Positions 25,686 through 37,963 of a stretch of DNA of 64,000 nucleotides are shown piece by piece. Below the pieces are notes generated by a model. That model worked only from the letters and a program-made list of their open reading frames with translations. It was not told the DNA's origin and searched no databases. The stretch comes from Tigriopus japonicus (Eukaryota > Arthropoda > Copepoda > Harpacticoida > Harpacticidae), in NCBI GenBank assembly GCA_010645155.1, contig CM021323.1, positions 7,442,250-7,506,249 of the forward strand, given 5' to 3'. The position numbers and the translations under genes are program-made. The first letter of the stretch is position 1, and each line of letters starts with the position of its first letter.

Positions 25686-26271
25686 TCGGGAGTTGAGCCA
25701 CCGCTCATAATGATGTGTTCATGTTTTCTACCACCCACCAAAAAAACTGTCTTCCTTCCAACTCCCCGGACTTTTGCTCGATTTTTTGGGGGTCCGTTTC
25801 TTCCCATTTCCAGTTTTTGCTATCGACTTCGAATATCAAAGGAACGAAACTTTTTTCGGTGTGACTCGGCTGTGATATTTGGGATTATTCTGGCTCACAT
25901 GAACAGTAGTAGTCCACATTTCGCATACTGTACGTACACATCCTTGCAGTGGTACTTTTGAACATACTCGATGTGTTGTGTGCGCTGTTACTGTAAAGCT
26001 GAGCTCTCTTGTAAATAATCGTCGTGGAATAGTAGTGTAGCGTGGGATAAGAGACCGCCTTCAGAGCATGAATAGAAAGGGAAAACAATTTCTTTTGAAG
26101 AAGAACAAGGAAAGAACCAAATCCCGAATAATGCGGGCACAAAAAAGCGAGCCAAGCAAGCGCCAGTTTTGCGCAATGAAAACAGAAATTTTGCAAATCC
26201 AGTTAGGGCCTCGTAAAGCAACTTTTACAACTACTCTTCCCGACTTGAAACAATGTTTGGAAGTGACTGAT

Positions 26272-26331
26272 AATAAAATGTCTCTCATTCAAATCTTCAT
26301 GATGCTCTTGTCCAATGTGTCTTGCAATAAA
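26272..26331 (+). terminator. Polyadenylation signals of gene 1
   Basis: AATAAA occurs at 26272-26277 and again at 26326-26331, giving a 3' UTR of roughly 0.6-0.7 kb after the stop at 25685. Which one is used cannot be told from sequence. Confidence 0.6.
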
Positions 26332-29300
26332 AGCTCTTCTGCAAAAAAATGCTGAATTCTCAACTTGATTGCTTTCTTTTATGCTTTCATGGCGAGACTG
26401 AAAAGTACTTCCAACTTGCACACTTTTGAACGACCTAGGAAACATCCAAAATTGAATTCATGAGAGATTGAGTGATATGGAAATATTGGTTCTTGGTCGG
26501 TTTCGAAAAACTGACATCGCGTCTCGAATTGATTCAAGTCAATCTCAGCTTGATGTTATACTATATCCAAAGTGCTCTTGTGGCTCTCGGCTTCAAAATG
26601 AGTTAGTTGTTAGAGCACCACCTGCGGATTATTGAATCAAAATGTAAAATATTGAAGGCGTATCGATCACCCATTCTAAGAGATTGAACACTTTAGCTCC
26701 GGGTAATAAACTTAAGAAAGGCTCTTCTTTGCGTGTCAGTTCGTCTCTCTTTGATCGAGGATTTAGGGCCCAATCGAACATGCCAACCAATGATTGAGGA
26801 AAGTTATCAAATGGTTCGGCGCATATTCAAGACCGAGGAGGCGATCGACCGTTGGTAAAACTTTAAGTCAACGCATGTTCAAGCTTTTAATTGTTTCATC
26901 CTCAAAAAAGAATCTCGTTTTCCAAGCACGCGAACTGAACTTCTTGGATGATCTGATGATAGCGTTCTTGTTAAAGGATTAGTGACTTTTATTGGGGTGC
27001 AATTACACGAAGAGCCTCCATTAAGATAAAGCCACTGGAATTCTGAGCAAGCACCAAAAACCACCAAGACCAGTTCAATAGAACACCAGTCAAAACGTGG
27101 CATCACTCTGGGGTTTGGTCGAGGCGATTACTCAGAAAATTAGAAATTGTGTTGTGAACACGTTATAAAAACGATCTGAATTGTGCCTCGTGATGAATTA
27201 TGATCGATTCTGCGTGAAAACTGACGGTTGGCAAAAAAGATCGCTTAGGTTCGAGTTGCTTGAATTGGAAGGCTTCCCAAGAGAACAACAACAACAACGA
27301 CCACATCAGTGGTTTAGCTTTGAAAGGAACAAGAAAAAACCTGCTCAATTCCAACTGGGTGAGGCATTCTTCCATTTGGCACTTGATAGATTCCTTTCCC
27401 AGATCCGAGCCCGCGATTAGGACACCCTGTGACTGAATTCATACTACATTCTACATACAAACCAAGATGATCTTTTGAGTCAGGCAACAGTCCTCATGAC
27501 AATGAAATTTGGTGCTGGACTTGTGGCACGACCAACCAACGCCAACAGATGCAAATGGAGGCAAACCAAGAGTGAAGCTGCCAATCTGTCCGAATGCCAT
27601 CCATCTGTGCGTCCATATTTTGTATTATGTATGAAAAATAGAATCATCATTCTTTTTTGATATGTGAGATTGGCGTGGATAAATTTCTTATCAAGGTGGC
27701 AATCTTGTGGAAAGTCTGGTGGTGTAAGGATTCAGTGTGGCATCAAGACTCTAAAAAGCGGTGATTTGAAGCGCTTTTGTCCACAAGAAATTACTCCGAA
27801 AGACTGATTACATTTTCCCGACTGTGAAATTAAGGGCCACTTTTCAATCAGAGAGCTTCTCAGGCAACACTTACCTCTCGCAAGATAACTGAAACATTGG
27901 GAAGATAAGGGCAGATTGGAGGTTTCCCTCAAGGCTCCAAAAAAGCATTTGTCTGTGTGTATTTTGAATCCGTTTTGTTCAAAGGAAATCGGGTGGCATC
28001 GATGCCGTTTTCCATCGGATCCAATGTCGTAAAGAAAAGACAGGAGGTGGAAGGGAGCAAATTGTTTTAGAGAGATTGGGAACCGCCCCTTGGTCATGCC
28101 CCATGGCCTCTAGAAAGGATTGAGGGGCTGTAATTTGGTCTCGTTTGTTTCTGAAATGGATGACACTTGGGGATCCGTTAGAGCGTCACACATTAAAAGG
28201 CTCGTCTTCAATTTGGCTTCGGTCCAACTCAAATCACGGCTCAACATTCCTAATTGAAACCGGCCACTGTATGTAGCTTTAGATGAAAGTTGCTCAAACA
28301 ATCACTTATCACTTGTAATACCTTGGATTACCGTTTGAAGTAAGGTCCAGCAACAATTTCAAGTTCCTGCGGAATAGTACGTACGTATAAAGCCCGCGAA
28401 CGAGTCAGTTTGAGGTTGGAGAAGTGGCCATTCCAGGACATTGACCGTCAACAACGAGCAAATCGAATCTCTGACCCCCTCAACTGCTTTAGCTTCTGTT
28501 GCCATACTGACAAACTGGGAATTGATGGCTTTATCCCCTCAACAAAAAAGTTCAATCCTAGTAGCTCGTCTGCCCCATTCTCGAGATAGTGGACTGTGAT
28601 GCCCTGCCCAAACTGCATTTATCCGTGGACCCAAGTCTGGTTTATGGAAGCATTTGGAATGGATTCCTCCCTATCATTACGGAAATTATCGGCGAGCAAT
28701 TAACCATTCTAGACTTCTCGTTTACACCCTGTGCTCCTGAGATTGCCCATTGATCGACATCTAAATTGTTTACCAATTCGGAAATCACAGATCTGAACCA
28801 GAGGACCGTTTTCACCTTGACCATTTCAAGATATTGAGATGGGGTTTTGGGCGTTTGAAGTCTGTGAGTGTGTGAGAAAAGACGACTCAATCTCGTCTTC
28901 GACTGCAAAACCAATTCAACCACAGAGGAGGAAAAAAAAACTGAAGAGGATTCCGTCGGTCGGTCGTTGGTTGGGCTATTTCCAAGATCAGACATGCTCA
29001 ATTATCACATCTGGCCAATAAAACCATCACAGCCCTAATTATCGGGAATTTCTTGCGCCCCTTCGAGTCCGTTTGAATCGCATTAAAACCCATGCTTCCT
29101 AGCCGAATCATCCCTGTTGGCCCATTCGACACCCGAAAATAATTGGCACTTTTAGCGCATGTCTCTGCATATCTATGGGTTCCCATGAGTGCAACTCAAC
29201 TATTTGGAACTTCAACTCATTCGAGTCTCCAGAATTGGTCAACGATAACGTCTCGCGATTTATTTTTACAAGGCAGATGGTCACAAAAATCAGTTATGTA

Positions 29301-32300
29301 CTTCAAGTTGATTTAAAAGTTCATATTAAAAACACTGAGATGAATGCTGGTTGAACTTAGTCCATTGGGTCCAATTGACCAATGACGCAAAATGATGTAC
29401 TTTTTTGCAGTGAATGGACCGAGGCAGGTGGGGTATGAGTGAGTAAGATGTTGAGATGTTTAATGGGGGAAGGGCACACAAAATATGTGTCATGTTGTCG
29501 TCGGAGAATGGGGTCGTAAATTTGGCCCGTTTACTCTCACAACTCATGACTTGTGTTTGTGGTCTCTTACTGTCCCGAATCAGTTCAAATTTGGACAGAT
29601 CAAGGGGGAAGAATAGCAAATCGCAGATCTAAAATCAAGGGGTCAGTCAGTGTCTGTGTGGAGGAAATCCAATATCCCTCAAGAGATTCAAACGGTCCGA
29701 CCAAGTAGTGATACTCACCACCACAAAACTCTCCCAGAACTGAACTTCAATGTCCATTCTTCGTCTGTCTTTCACTCTTCCTACCTGGATTCCCCCTTTC
29801 TCATTGTAGTCTTTTCATTCTTTTGTGCACATCATTACATTGTCATTCTTGACTTCAATACGACACAAAATTGGGGCGGTTCAGAACGCCTAGTCCGTCA
29901 GTAGCCCTTCACACCATCCATATGCCTGAAGTATTCGAAAAATCTCCTGATCATGCGGGGACCCGTTTACCCCAACGAAATGAGCCCTTTCTCTCGTTGG
30001 CAAGATTGGTGGTGGAACTATGGATTGACTGGCTATTCACCGTCACTTCTCATATCATGAGATGGGCGAAAAACTGAAAATTGGGCACCCATAGATTCCC
30101 TCAGACGTTGGAAATCGAGACCATATTCATTCCGAGCTTGGGTGGGGTGATTTATGGGACCCAATATGAAGAGAATTTATGCCGGTGTCCTTGCTTGCCA
30201 CGAAAGGATTGTTATTATGGCACTTGGAGTACCTGTCCACCGATCTCAACTTACCACCCTGTGATCAGGTGAAAGCGCGAGTCATGACTTTAAGGGTTCA
30301 TTTGCATATTCACCACATAAATCCGGGACGATTGGACGGCCAGTATTACCGAATACTTGTCCGTTGCTTGTACTGTATATCGAGTAAAGTACACACTACA
30401 CACCCGAGATTGGAGGATCCTCCTTGGAACTTCATGAATCCAAGATCAAGTGATAGATGTTGGTTGATCTTGTTCATATACTGAATGTGAACTGAAGTTT
30501 TCAGTACAGTAGTAGATGATCGGGTGAGAATAAGATGAATGGTAGGCCATTCAAGTAGAACAACAAACCACATAAGGTCATGACACGGCTTTAACAAAAG
30601 CCATAAGAAATAAAAAACAAGCAACTTATGTCTGTCAAACTGGTGGTTCCCAAAAGCACTGAGAAATTTGGTCTGTATGCTTGGCCTCATGACAACGATT
30701 TTCAAAGGGCGTGTAGAAATAATGATTCAAAGTCAGGTTCAATTCATTGAACATGTTGAATTATTAATAAATATTAAAAACATCTGCTTCTTTTAACTAT
30801 ACTTTTCCCCTTTCCTGAAGCCGAAAATGGGCATTACCAATGAAAGTGTTAACTTCCTGTCGCGGACTTTTAATTGTCTGAAACTATTGACAAATTGCTA
30901 GTCCTGCATTTACATTTGTTATTCCTTAATTGGTCGAGTCTAAACAGTTTGCCACTGATTGCCATGTCTTCAATGATTGCAACATAAATTGATTTTTTGA
31001 ATTCTAGACGTTGGTTTGAAATTCTTGACGTTGATTTGAATCTGATTTTGAAATGCGAAAATAGAACATTTTCCGTTATCGAAAAATGCTTATTACTTAC
31101 AGCTTAGAAGCTTCAAAACTGCAATACCAATTATCAATGAATGCACTTAAAAACAATATGCTTGAACTTGCCAATAATGTGATTCTTTTTAAAAGTATTT
31201 CCTAACGTATATTAAACATGTAAATTGTTAGCAAAAGAGAACGTCGCTGAGAGACATGCTGCGAGTTAACGATTCAATGCCCACCTCTAGCTTGAGCCCA
31301 AAATGAACCGTGAGATACCTCACAGTGGTTGGAGTGACATGTGTGGTATTTAAAGAAAGTTCACCATTTCCGGTGAAATCTAAAGCAACTGTACGCTCTT
31401 TCCCGGGGTGGAGACCGCAAATGAATTGGAATCGGATGGGCATAAGATTGGATGTGTACTATCACCATCAAAGCCAATACTTTCAGTTGTCATGGAGCAA
31501 CCGTTTGGTGACTTTGGAGCTTCTCAGGTGAGTACAATGAAAGTGAGGGCTCAACAACATCTAATTCTAGGGTGAAGTCGTCTTGAGGAAGTTATTCCTG
31601 ATCTTGAGGCGCTCACTTCCCCGTGACCTCTTGGCGTCTCTAATTACTTTGCACTCAAGTACCATTAATCAGCCTGTTATTAATTTTTCATATTCTCCAT
31701 AAAAGCACGCACTTAAGCAGGAAGACTCTTTGTCGAACCAATTAAAGTGCACGTAATTTCCTGCCTCTTTTGAAAACAATCCTCCTCGCTCACCTAAGCA
31801 ATTAACATGTACCGTACACGCATGATGATACTTTTTGCCGCAAATTCAAGTTCAGAGATCTTTGAACTGCATAGCTCAAAAGTTCGTCTCAACGTTCACG
31901 GTTCCTCCCACACGAAGTTTCTCAACCGCTCCCATCTCATTTCGCTTTCTTATCCAAGCAATCTATGAATGGCCCAGACTGATTTGTGAAAAGGAGGTGA
32001 GATTGAATTTTGAGTTGGTGAGCAATCAACTTGCACATTGCACAACCTCCTCTCTCCTCCTTCATTTCCTTCTCGACGTGCTTGATCAAACGAAATTCAT
32101 CTTTTTTTGAGCCAGTTGCATGTTTAAACCCTCCAACCTGGCATATCCTGGACATGAACAGGGTGGTCCCGCATTCAAATCCGATTGCAAGAATGCCTCT
32201 TGAGAAGCCCGAGATTGATGTGCGTAACCATGGTTTGTAGCTTCTTCAGATGTTCTCAGGACTGTCCAGTTCCTTTTTTAGGAGGTCTGGGGCCAATTAA

Positions 32301-34123
32301 TGCCATCTTAACTGAAAATTGGTCTCTTTATGCCCTTCAGCAGACTTTGTAGATTAATCACCGGCCTCAACCGAGTGGCATTCCACTTGCCAGCCTTTTG
32401 AGGAGGAATCCGAAGCAATAGACCATAGTGTTCTGGATCAGGGTGGGTTGGGGCCGCGTCCATTTGAGAGCTCAAGATTAATTAGAACATCCTGTGGGAA
32501 TAGATCAACCTGTCGTGGTAATGATCTTTAAAATGCCCTCCTTAACATGCAGACAGTATCACTTGGTCGAATCTCAATATTTTTGGGAAGGTGGTGGTCG
32601 TATTGGCCGTCTAAAAAATTCCGATTCACCGTCCAACTAGCAACAAATTTGTTCGTTACAAACAGACTCAGCCCCTTTGTTAACTTAAAGGTCAAGATTA
32701 ATTGTTACAAGAAAAGATTTTGCTTGTATTTCGTTAACGTCTGTCGTACACATTCCGATAAATTGGAGGGCTTTTTTGGTGTTTCAGATTCTACTTCATC
32801 GTAATTGCATTGGAGATCATTCATTTGGCTCTTGTTTAAGCACAGATTGAAGCCTGATCATTACCGGTCACTCTCAGTTGGGGTTACTCAGTTGGACATT
32901 CTTCAATATTCCCGCCTTTTGCTCCTAAAAAAGAACCTCCACCTGAATCGATTATAACGCCACCGAAGCGAATGAATGGGATTCCGGTCTGAGATTTGCC
33001 TGATTCGATTTCAGATTCGAGTCATTGTTTCACGTTCTGACAAGGTCGAATCCAGCAACGATCCCAACCAAGATGGTGGTTCAATTTCGAGAACAAGAAG
33101 ATGGCCATCATTCAAAGAATCGTGGCAACAGATGAGGACAACACACACAGCCGACGTTCGTGGATGAACCACATGAAAGGATCTTCCTGGGAATGGATAA
33201 CGAACTATTTTGGCAAATGTGTGTCCGCGGTAGGTTAGAGTTTTTGTCTTCTTGAAAGGGACCTCAAAACTTGAAAGGAGCTCGTCTTAAAAGGGGAAAA
33301 AACCTCGAGAAAACAAGCCAAGTGATTTTTTTGCGGTTTGGAAGGAAACAAAAGGTTATCGAGGAAGGCAGACAAAAAACCAATTTGCAAGTTTGCTAGA
33401 AGCCCTCTTTTCTGTCCTTATTCCACATTGGATGTTGGTTGTCGGTTCCACGCCAGCTCATCTTTTCATATTTAGAGTCCTTGGAAAGAAAGGAATCTGA
33501 TGACAGGCAAGTTTTAGACTGGTCTAGACCACGACGACATTCCCAACGATTTCAATGGAATCGTTTCGATTGAACATGAGCACGAGGAGTTGAGAAGAGG
33601 TCTTGACAAAGTTAGTAAAATGGATCAGGAAAAAGTTTGAAGGCGTACAATTTGAATGATCGAATTTACAGGCTGACTTTGCATAACCTCTCAACAAGTC
33701 TTGCATGTGATGCCCCAATTCTTCTACTCCAGAGGTATTCATCGAGGATTGAGAGGAGGATTCTGCGTGGATGAGGTTATATCTCATCAAACTAGTGATT
33801 GTAAAGGGAGTGAGTCCTTTCGAAGTAATGACTCCCATTTTTAGTGGTCCAGTCAACGCTTACTCGAGCTTACTTGGCTATAAAACGGGGATCCCCAAAA
33901 CGAATTTTGGCAATGATTCATCGCTTTTCCTTTAAGATGATTTTGTTTGCGACGCTCGAGGAATGCCGTGGTTGTACGTACCATCTAAAACCACAATACC
34001 GGCACTGATGTAGTACAGATATTGAGCAAGTGTTCGTGCGGTAATGTACGGAGGATGACACTCTATTCAAATAAACTGCAAAGTCAGGCATGTTATTCGC
34101 CGTAACGTAATATGGAGCAATTC
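26332..34123. other. Interval between the two convergent adaptor genes
   Basis: No recognised gene lies here. A frame at about 31326-31527 (+) ends in a good donor (CTCAG|gtgagt) but matches no family and no following exon. A frame at 33541-33835 (-) of about 104 codons has a fair ATG context (AAAATGGG) and is likewise unrecognised. A strong minus-strand donor (GAGAG|gtaagt) lies near 27872 at the end of an open frame. None is enough for a gene call. Confidence 0.5.
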
Positions 34124-34129
34124 TTTATT
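34124..34129 (-). terminator. Polyadenylation signal of gene 2
   Basis: AATAAA on the minus strand lies only about 25 bases after the TAA of gene 2, so its 3' UTR would be very short if this signal is used. Confidence 0.5.
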
Positions 34130-34153
34130 GTGCTTTTTTTCCATCTCAAGCGC

Positions 34154-35993
34154 TTAAAATAGTTGCATGTGGATATTCTTCTCGGGTTGGTTCTCAGTTG
34201 TTGGTGAAGAAAAGGCTACCAAACTGCAGCTCCGCCTCCGAGTCATGGGAGTGAGGGGGCCATTCCGGAGCAAGGCAGAGCTTTGCTGCTCCATTGGAAC
34301 ATAATCCAATTCACAACTTCCATTAGCAGGCTCATCCGGTCGATGATGCAATTTGGACGGATCGCCAACGGAGTTTGAATTTCCCGCCGCTCCGCAAGTG
34401 CAGCTTTGGCAGTGTTGAACGCCTTTTTTCTGCCCAGAGGGATTATCAGTTTGGCAAGGGCTCTGTCCGTCAATGTCGATGTCTACAGTGAAGTGCATTC
34501 CACTCGAGGATTTCGGATGGGGAAGGGTCCACCAGCCTTTGCTTGGATCTTTGGAACCGTGGCTCAAATGTCTGACAGGGGTAGCTAAAGCCTCGAAAGC
34601 TCGACTAGATTGGGAATTGGGACCTAGGTTCTTGTTGCAGCCAGACATGGTAAGATAAAGGGAGCTGGGTTGCCGTTGAGGCCGTTGTTGGGGGTATAAA
34701 ATACTTGGAGAGTGAGGGGTAGGCGAATTACTAGGACACTTGAAGACAGATTCGCCAAGGTGAAGTGGGTGTTGCGGTCCATTGTTCTCTTTGTCCTCTT
34801 GGTTGAAGACGCCACCTTCGCGCAGCATACTCAAGCGACTTTTGGGAACAACGCTTCTGTCATTTATGGCAAACCGATGGTTCTCAATTTGAGTGCCACC
34901 GTTTATTGTCTGGGGTGCTGGTGGTTGGTGAGAGATATGGCCGGAGTTTTTGCAACAACTTTCTGAGCCCTGTTTGGAAGTGTCATTGTCTTGGTTAGTG
35001 TTTCTCAGTTTCACTGGCAAAGGGGGTCGTTGCTCTAGGGTGGTGTTCTTGTGGCTGCTGCAGTGTTCCCCATTGTTGGGAGGTTGAATAAACGGTATCA
35101 CAGGGAGTCCAACATCGTTTTGGTTGCCTAACTTTGTGGTCCTCTTGGGGTTGTTGGCAGAGGCGCTGAAAACTGACTGAGGGTTGAGTTGGTGCTTGCG
35201 CAAAAGAGATGCGAAAGTTTCCTCATCGTCATCTTCCTCGGAGTCGGGCTCCATTTCATTAGAGGCTCGACCGTCATCAATTTCAATTTGCTCATCACTC
35301 TCATTTGCCTTGGTTCTTCGCTTGCTAACACCAAGAAAGTGATGTTCCACTTTGAAACCCTTTCTAGAGGAGTTAGTAGCTCCCAAAGTTGTCAGATCCA
35401 TTGAAGGAACAACTGGAGCTCGTCTTCGTCCTGGGGTGAGCCTGGATGTTGTTTCTGAACCGGTATTGGAAGCTGACGCTAACAAAGATGCCATGAATGA
35501 TTTCCTTGGCGCCGCTTTACTTGCACTTGCCGATTTAAATGATCTTCTTCGGCGAATAGAGGCATTCTTTCGGATTTTGGGAGTATTAGCGGTGAACGGA
35601 TGACCGAGCACTTCGTCCTTCTTTCCCAATTCTCCCTCTTGAATTGATCTTCGCCTATTTGCAGCACCCAATCTCAATGGATTTCTAAAGAATAGACGGG
35701 CCACAGCTGAGGAGCGAAGATTGTTGGAGTTGGGCTTCATTTTTGGCGGAGAGATGTCTGGGGTCGCAATGGTGGATGCACACCTAGATGACAGACTGGG
35801 TGTCTGTTGGGATGATGGAGTTTGATCTGTTGCACAAAGTTCCGAGGAGAAATCAAGGACACGCCGGCATGACACCACCGGCTTGGAGCTCTCTCCAGCC
35901 AGCATCCTACAAGGCGGTAATGACTTGTATGCACTGCCAGGGTTAAAGCTGTTAGCATCTGAATGTAGCCCTGACAGCGTTGGCAAAGGTGGT

Positions 35994-36024
<31 letters not shown>

Positions 36025-37963
36025 ATGATGGCTGTGGATGTCGGATGGTTGTTTTCAAGTTGAAAGGAGGTGGGGGTTGTTCGCCTCTCTGACCCTTTTG
36101 CAAATAATGCAATGAAGGGGGACTGCTCGGCTTCAACCTCTTCAGCAAAGAGCTTGAAGACGGCGAAGAAGAGCTTGAATTGCATGATGATGGCGAAGAT
36201 GGATGGCTTTGCTGTATCCCCAAGTACTTATTCAAATCCTTCTTGCCCGGTGGAGAGAAGGAGGAGGTGCTCGTCCCACCAGGGGAAGTTGTCATCATGG
36301 CATTGCTTTTAAAGTCTGGCGAGAGATTCTGAATGGCCACTTTCCTCACCACTTCCTTTGAAAATCTCGTTTCTCCATCTTGAAGCAAACCGAAATAACT
36401 CGAAAGATCCTTCCTTCGGGTTGTTTGTTGTGGGGCACAAGAGCTTGTTGACAAACTTGGTTGAGACGAAGAAGACGAAGAGGAGGAAGAAGAAGGGGCA
36501 TGAGACCCTATCGGTGGATGGGGAGGGTGTTGCTGTCGACTGCTGAATGCTGCCCCCGTTTTCGTACATTTCAATCGAGGGGGCAATGGTGGAGGTGACA
36601 CGGGGGTGATAGGGGAAGATGAATTAGTGAGTAGATTTGAATTTTTGGGAGGAAGCGCATGCAATGGAGGTGGGGGAGGCACGGGCGGATATGCCTCAGG
36701 CCTGGGCTGTTTCTTCTTTGGTTTTGTACCACTAGGGTAGTAGCCCGGGAGACTAGCGAGAGCACTTGACAACTTCATCCCATTATTCCCGTTAGTTGTG
36801 GTAGTCGAGGTCTTGTGGACGGAGGATGAGGTTGGTTGTCTGGATTCCGATCTCATATTCTGAGCATCCCTGGAGATGGAGGAAAGTTGTTGGGAAACTT
36901 GCCGCAGGAATTCTTCAGATTTGTGGTGTTCATGACCTCGTTTGGCTGAGGAAGTTTCTCGCTCTGGCCTTCGCTGCTCTCTGCTTGCTCCCGATCCTCC
37001 CTCTCCTCCTCCTTTCTCTTTCCCGTTTTTGGAGTGATTACTTTGCACACATGTGGTGGTGGTTGTGGTAGTAGCATTCCCATTGTTGTCAAAGAGGTGA
37101 TAGGTTCCCGAATCAGCTGAGCAACTACTTCCGGAATCCGAGTAAAGCCGCTTTGATCGGACGGTGACATAAGAAGACAAATTGGATGAGACCACTGATG
37201 CTCGGCCACTATCCACTGAGACCCGAGAGCTGTCACTTCTCAAACCGGGTGGACAGCAAATCACTGTGGACGACTCCCCGTCCGGTAAACCCTTTTCCAA
37301 GTTTACCCCATCGATCTTGCAGTTATCAGTCTCTGAGTTGGAAGTGGCCTGCTGTTGGAGAGCTTCCCGGTGCTTCCGGGCAATCACATATGGAATCAGA
37401 TTCCATTCTCGAATCCTATCAAGATCGTCATAAACTCGGTAGAACCCCTGCTCGGGTTCCTGTCCTTCCTTAGAGCAATTCGCATCTCTTCCACCCGCCC
37501 AAGTTGTCCGAGCTTGAGCCATGATCTCAGCAATCGAGGCAGCAGATGAGCAGCACAGTTCGAACTCGCGGCTTTCGTCCACTAGAAAGAGATCCGAATC
37601 GCTATTGCTTCTCTTTTTCAGACCACTATGTTTGTGCAGGGTGGTGGTTCCGATCAAATCATGTGGACGGAGAGGAGAGGAAGCACTAATCACCGTGTCC
37701 GCTGGCATCATCGCGGTCGCCCTTAAGCTGTCACTTTTGCACTTTTCTGCTGTGTCTTTGTCTGGACTTTTGCACCCCGAGCTCACCAACACGTTGGCGG
37801 GATCGAAACAGACCTCCTCGTAGTCATGGTTACTCTGATCAAGGTCAGACTGGGATGATACGAGGTATTCCATCATCTCTTTTTCCAACAGTCGTCTTTT
37901 GATGGCCAAGAGTTTCCTCCGTCGACAATGGTCGTCGTCAAAGTTGATTGGGGTTTCACTCAT
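34154..37963 (-). CDS. Adaptor-like protein with gene-1 tail motifs (gene 2), single exon
   Basis: One frame of 1269 residues. I chose the ATG at 37963 (protein starts MSETPINFDDDHCRRRKLL, A at -3). The 43 codons that could extend it upstream look non-coding (reads like UTR) although they start with another ATG at 38092. Motifs in order: DYEEV near the N-terminus, KKRSNSDSDL, GFYRVYDDLD (Y175), DSGRAS, KRLYSDSG, PPPLPPR (about 460), DLSSYFGL (Y523), NKYLGI (Y580), a Pro run (about 36000), many RRRS-type sites, YLTM (Y1103) and YVPM (Y1221). The same order is found in gene 1's tail, so the two are paralogues. No PH or PTB domain is in this frame; such exons could lie upstream (above 38 kb) or be lost. 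The likely role is a tyrosine-phosphorylated scaffold that recruits PI3-kinase and SH3 proteins. This is inferred from motifs only. Confidence 0.85.
35985..36035 (-). repeat. Proline-coding simple repeat in gene 2
   Basis: A (ggtggc)n/(ggt)n tract on the plus strand encodes an uninterrupted run of about a dozen Pro residues in gene 2. Poly-Ser tracts near 36470-36490 and 36150-36190 are similar. They are probably length-variable between individuals. Confidence 0.8.

Noticed and set aside
27872..28097. Minus-strand frame starting ATG at 28097 and ending near a strong donor
   Set aside because: No partner exon or family was found; kept only as a note under the interval between the adaptors.
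36853..37236. Open frames of 80-127 codons on both strands inside gene 2
   Set aside because: They overlap gene 2's conserved motifs in other frames and look like shadow frames.
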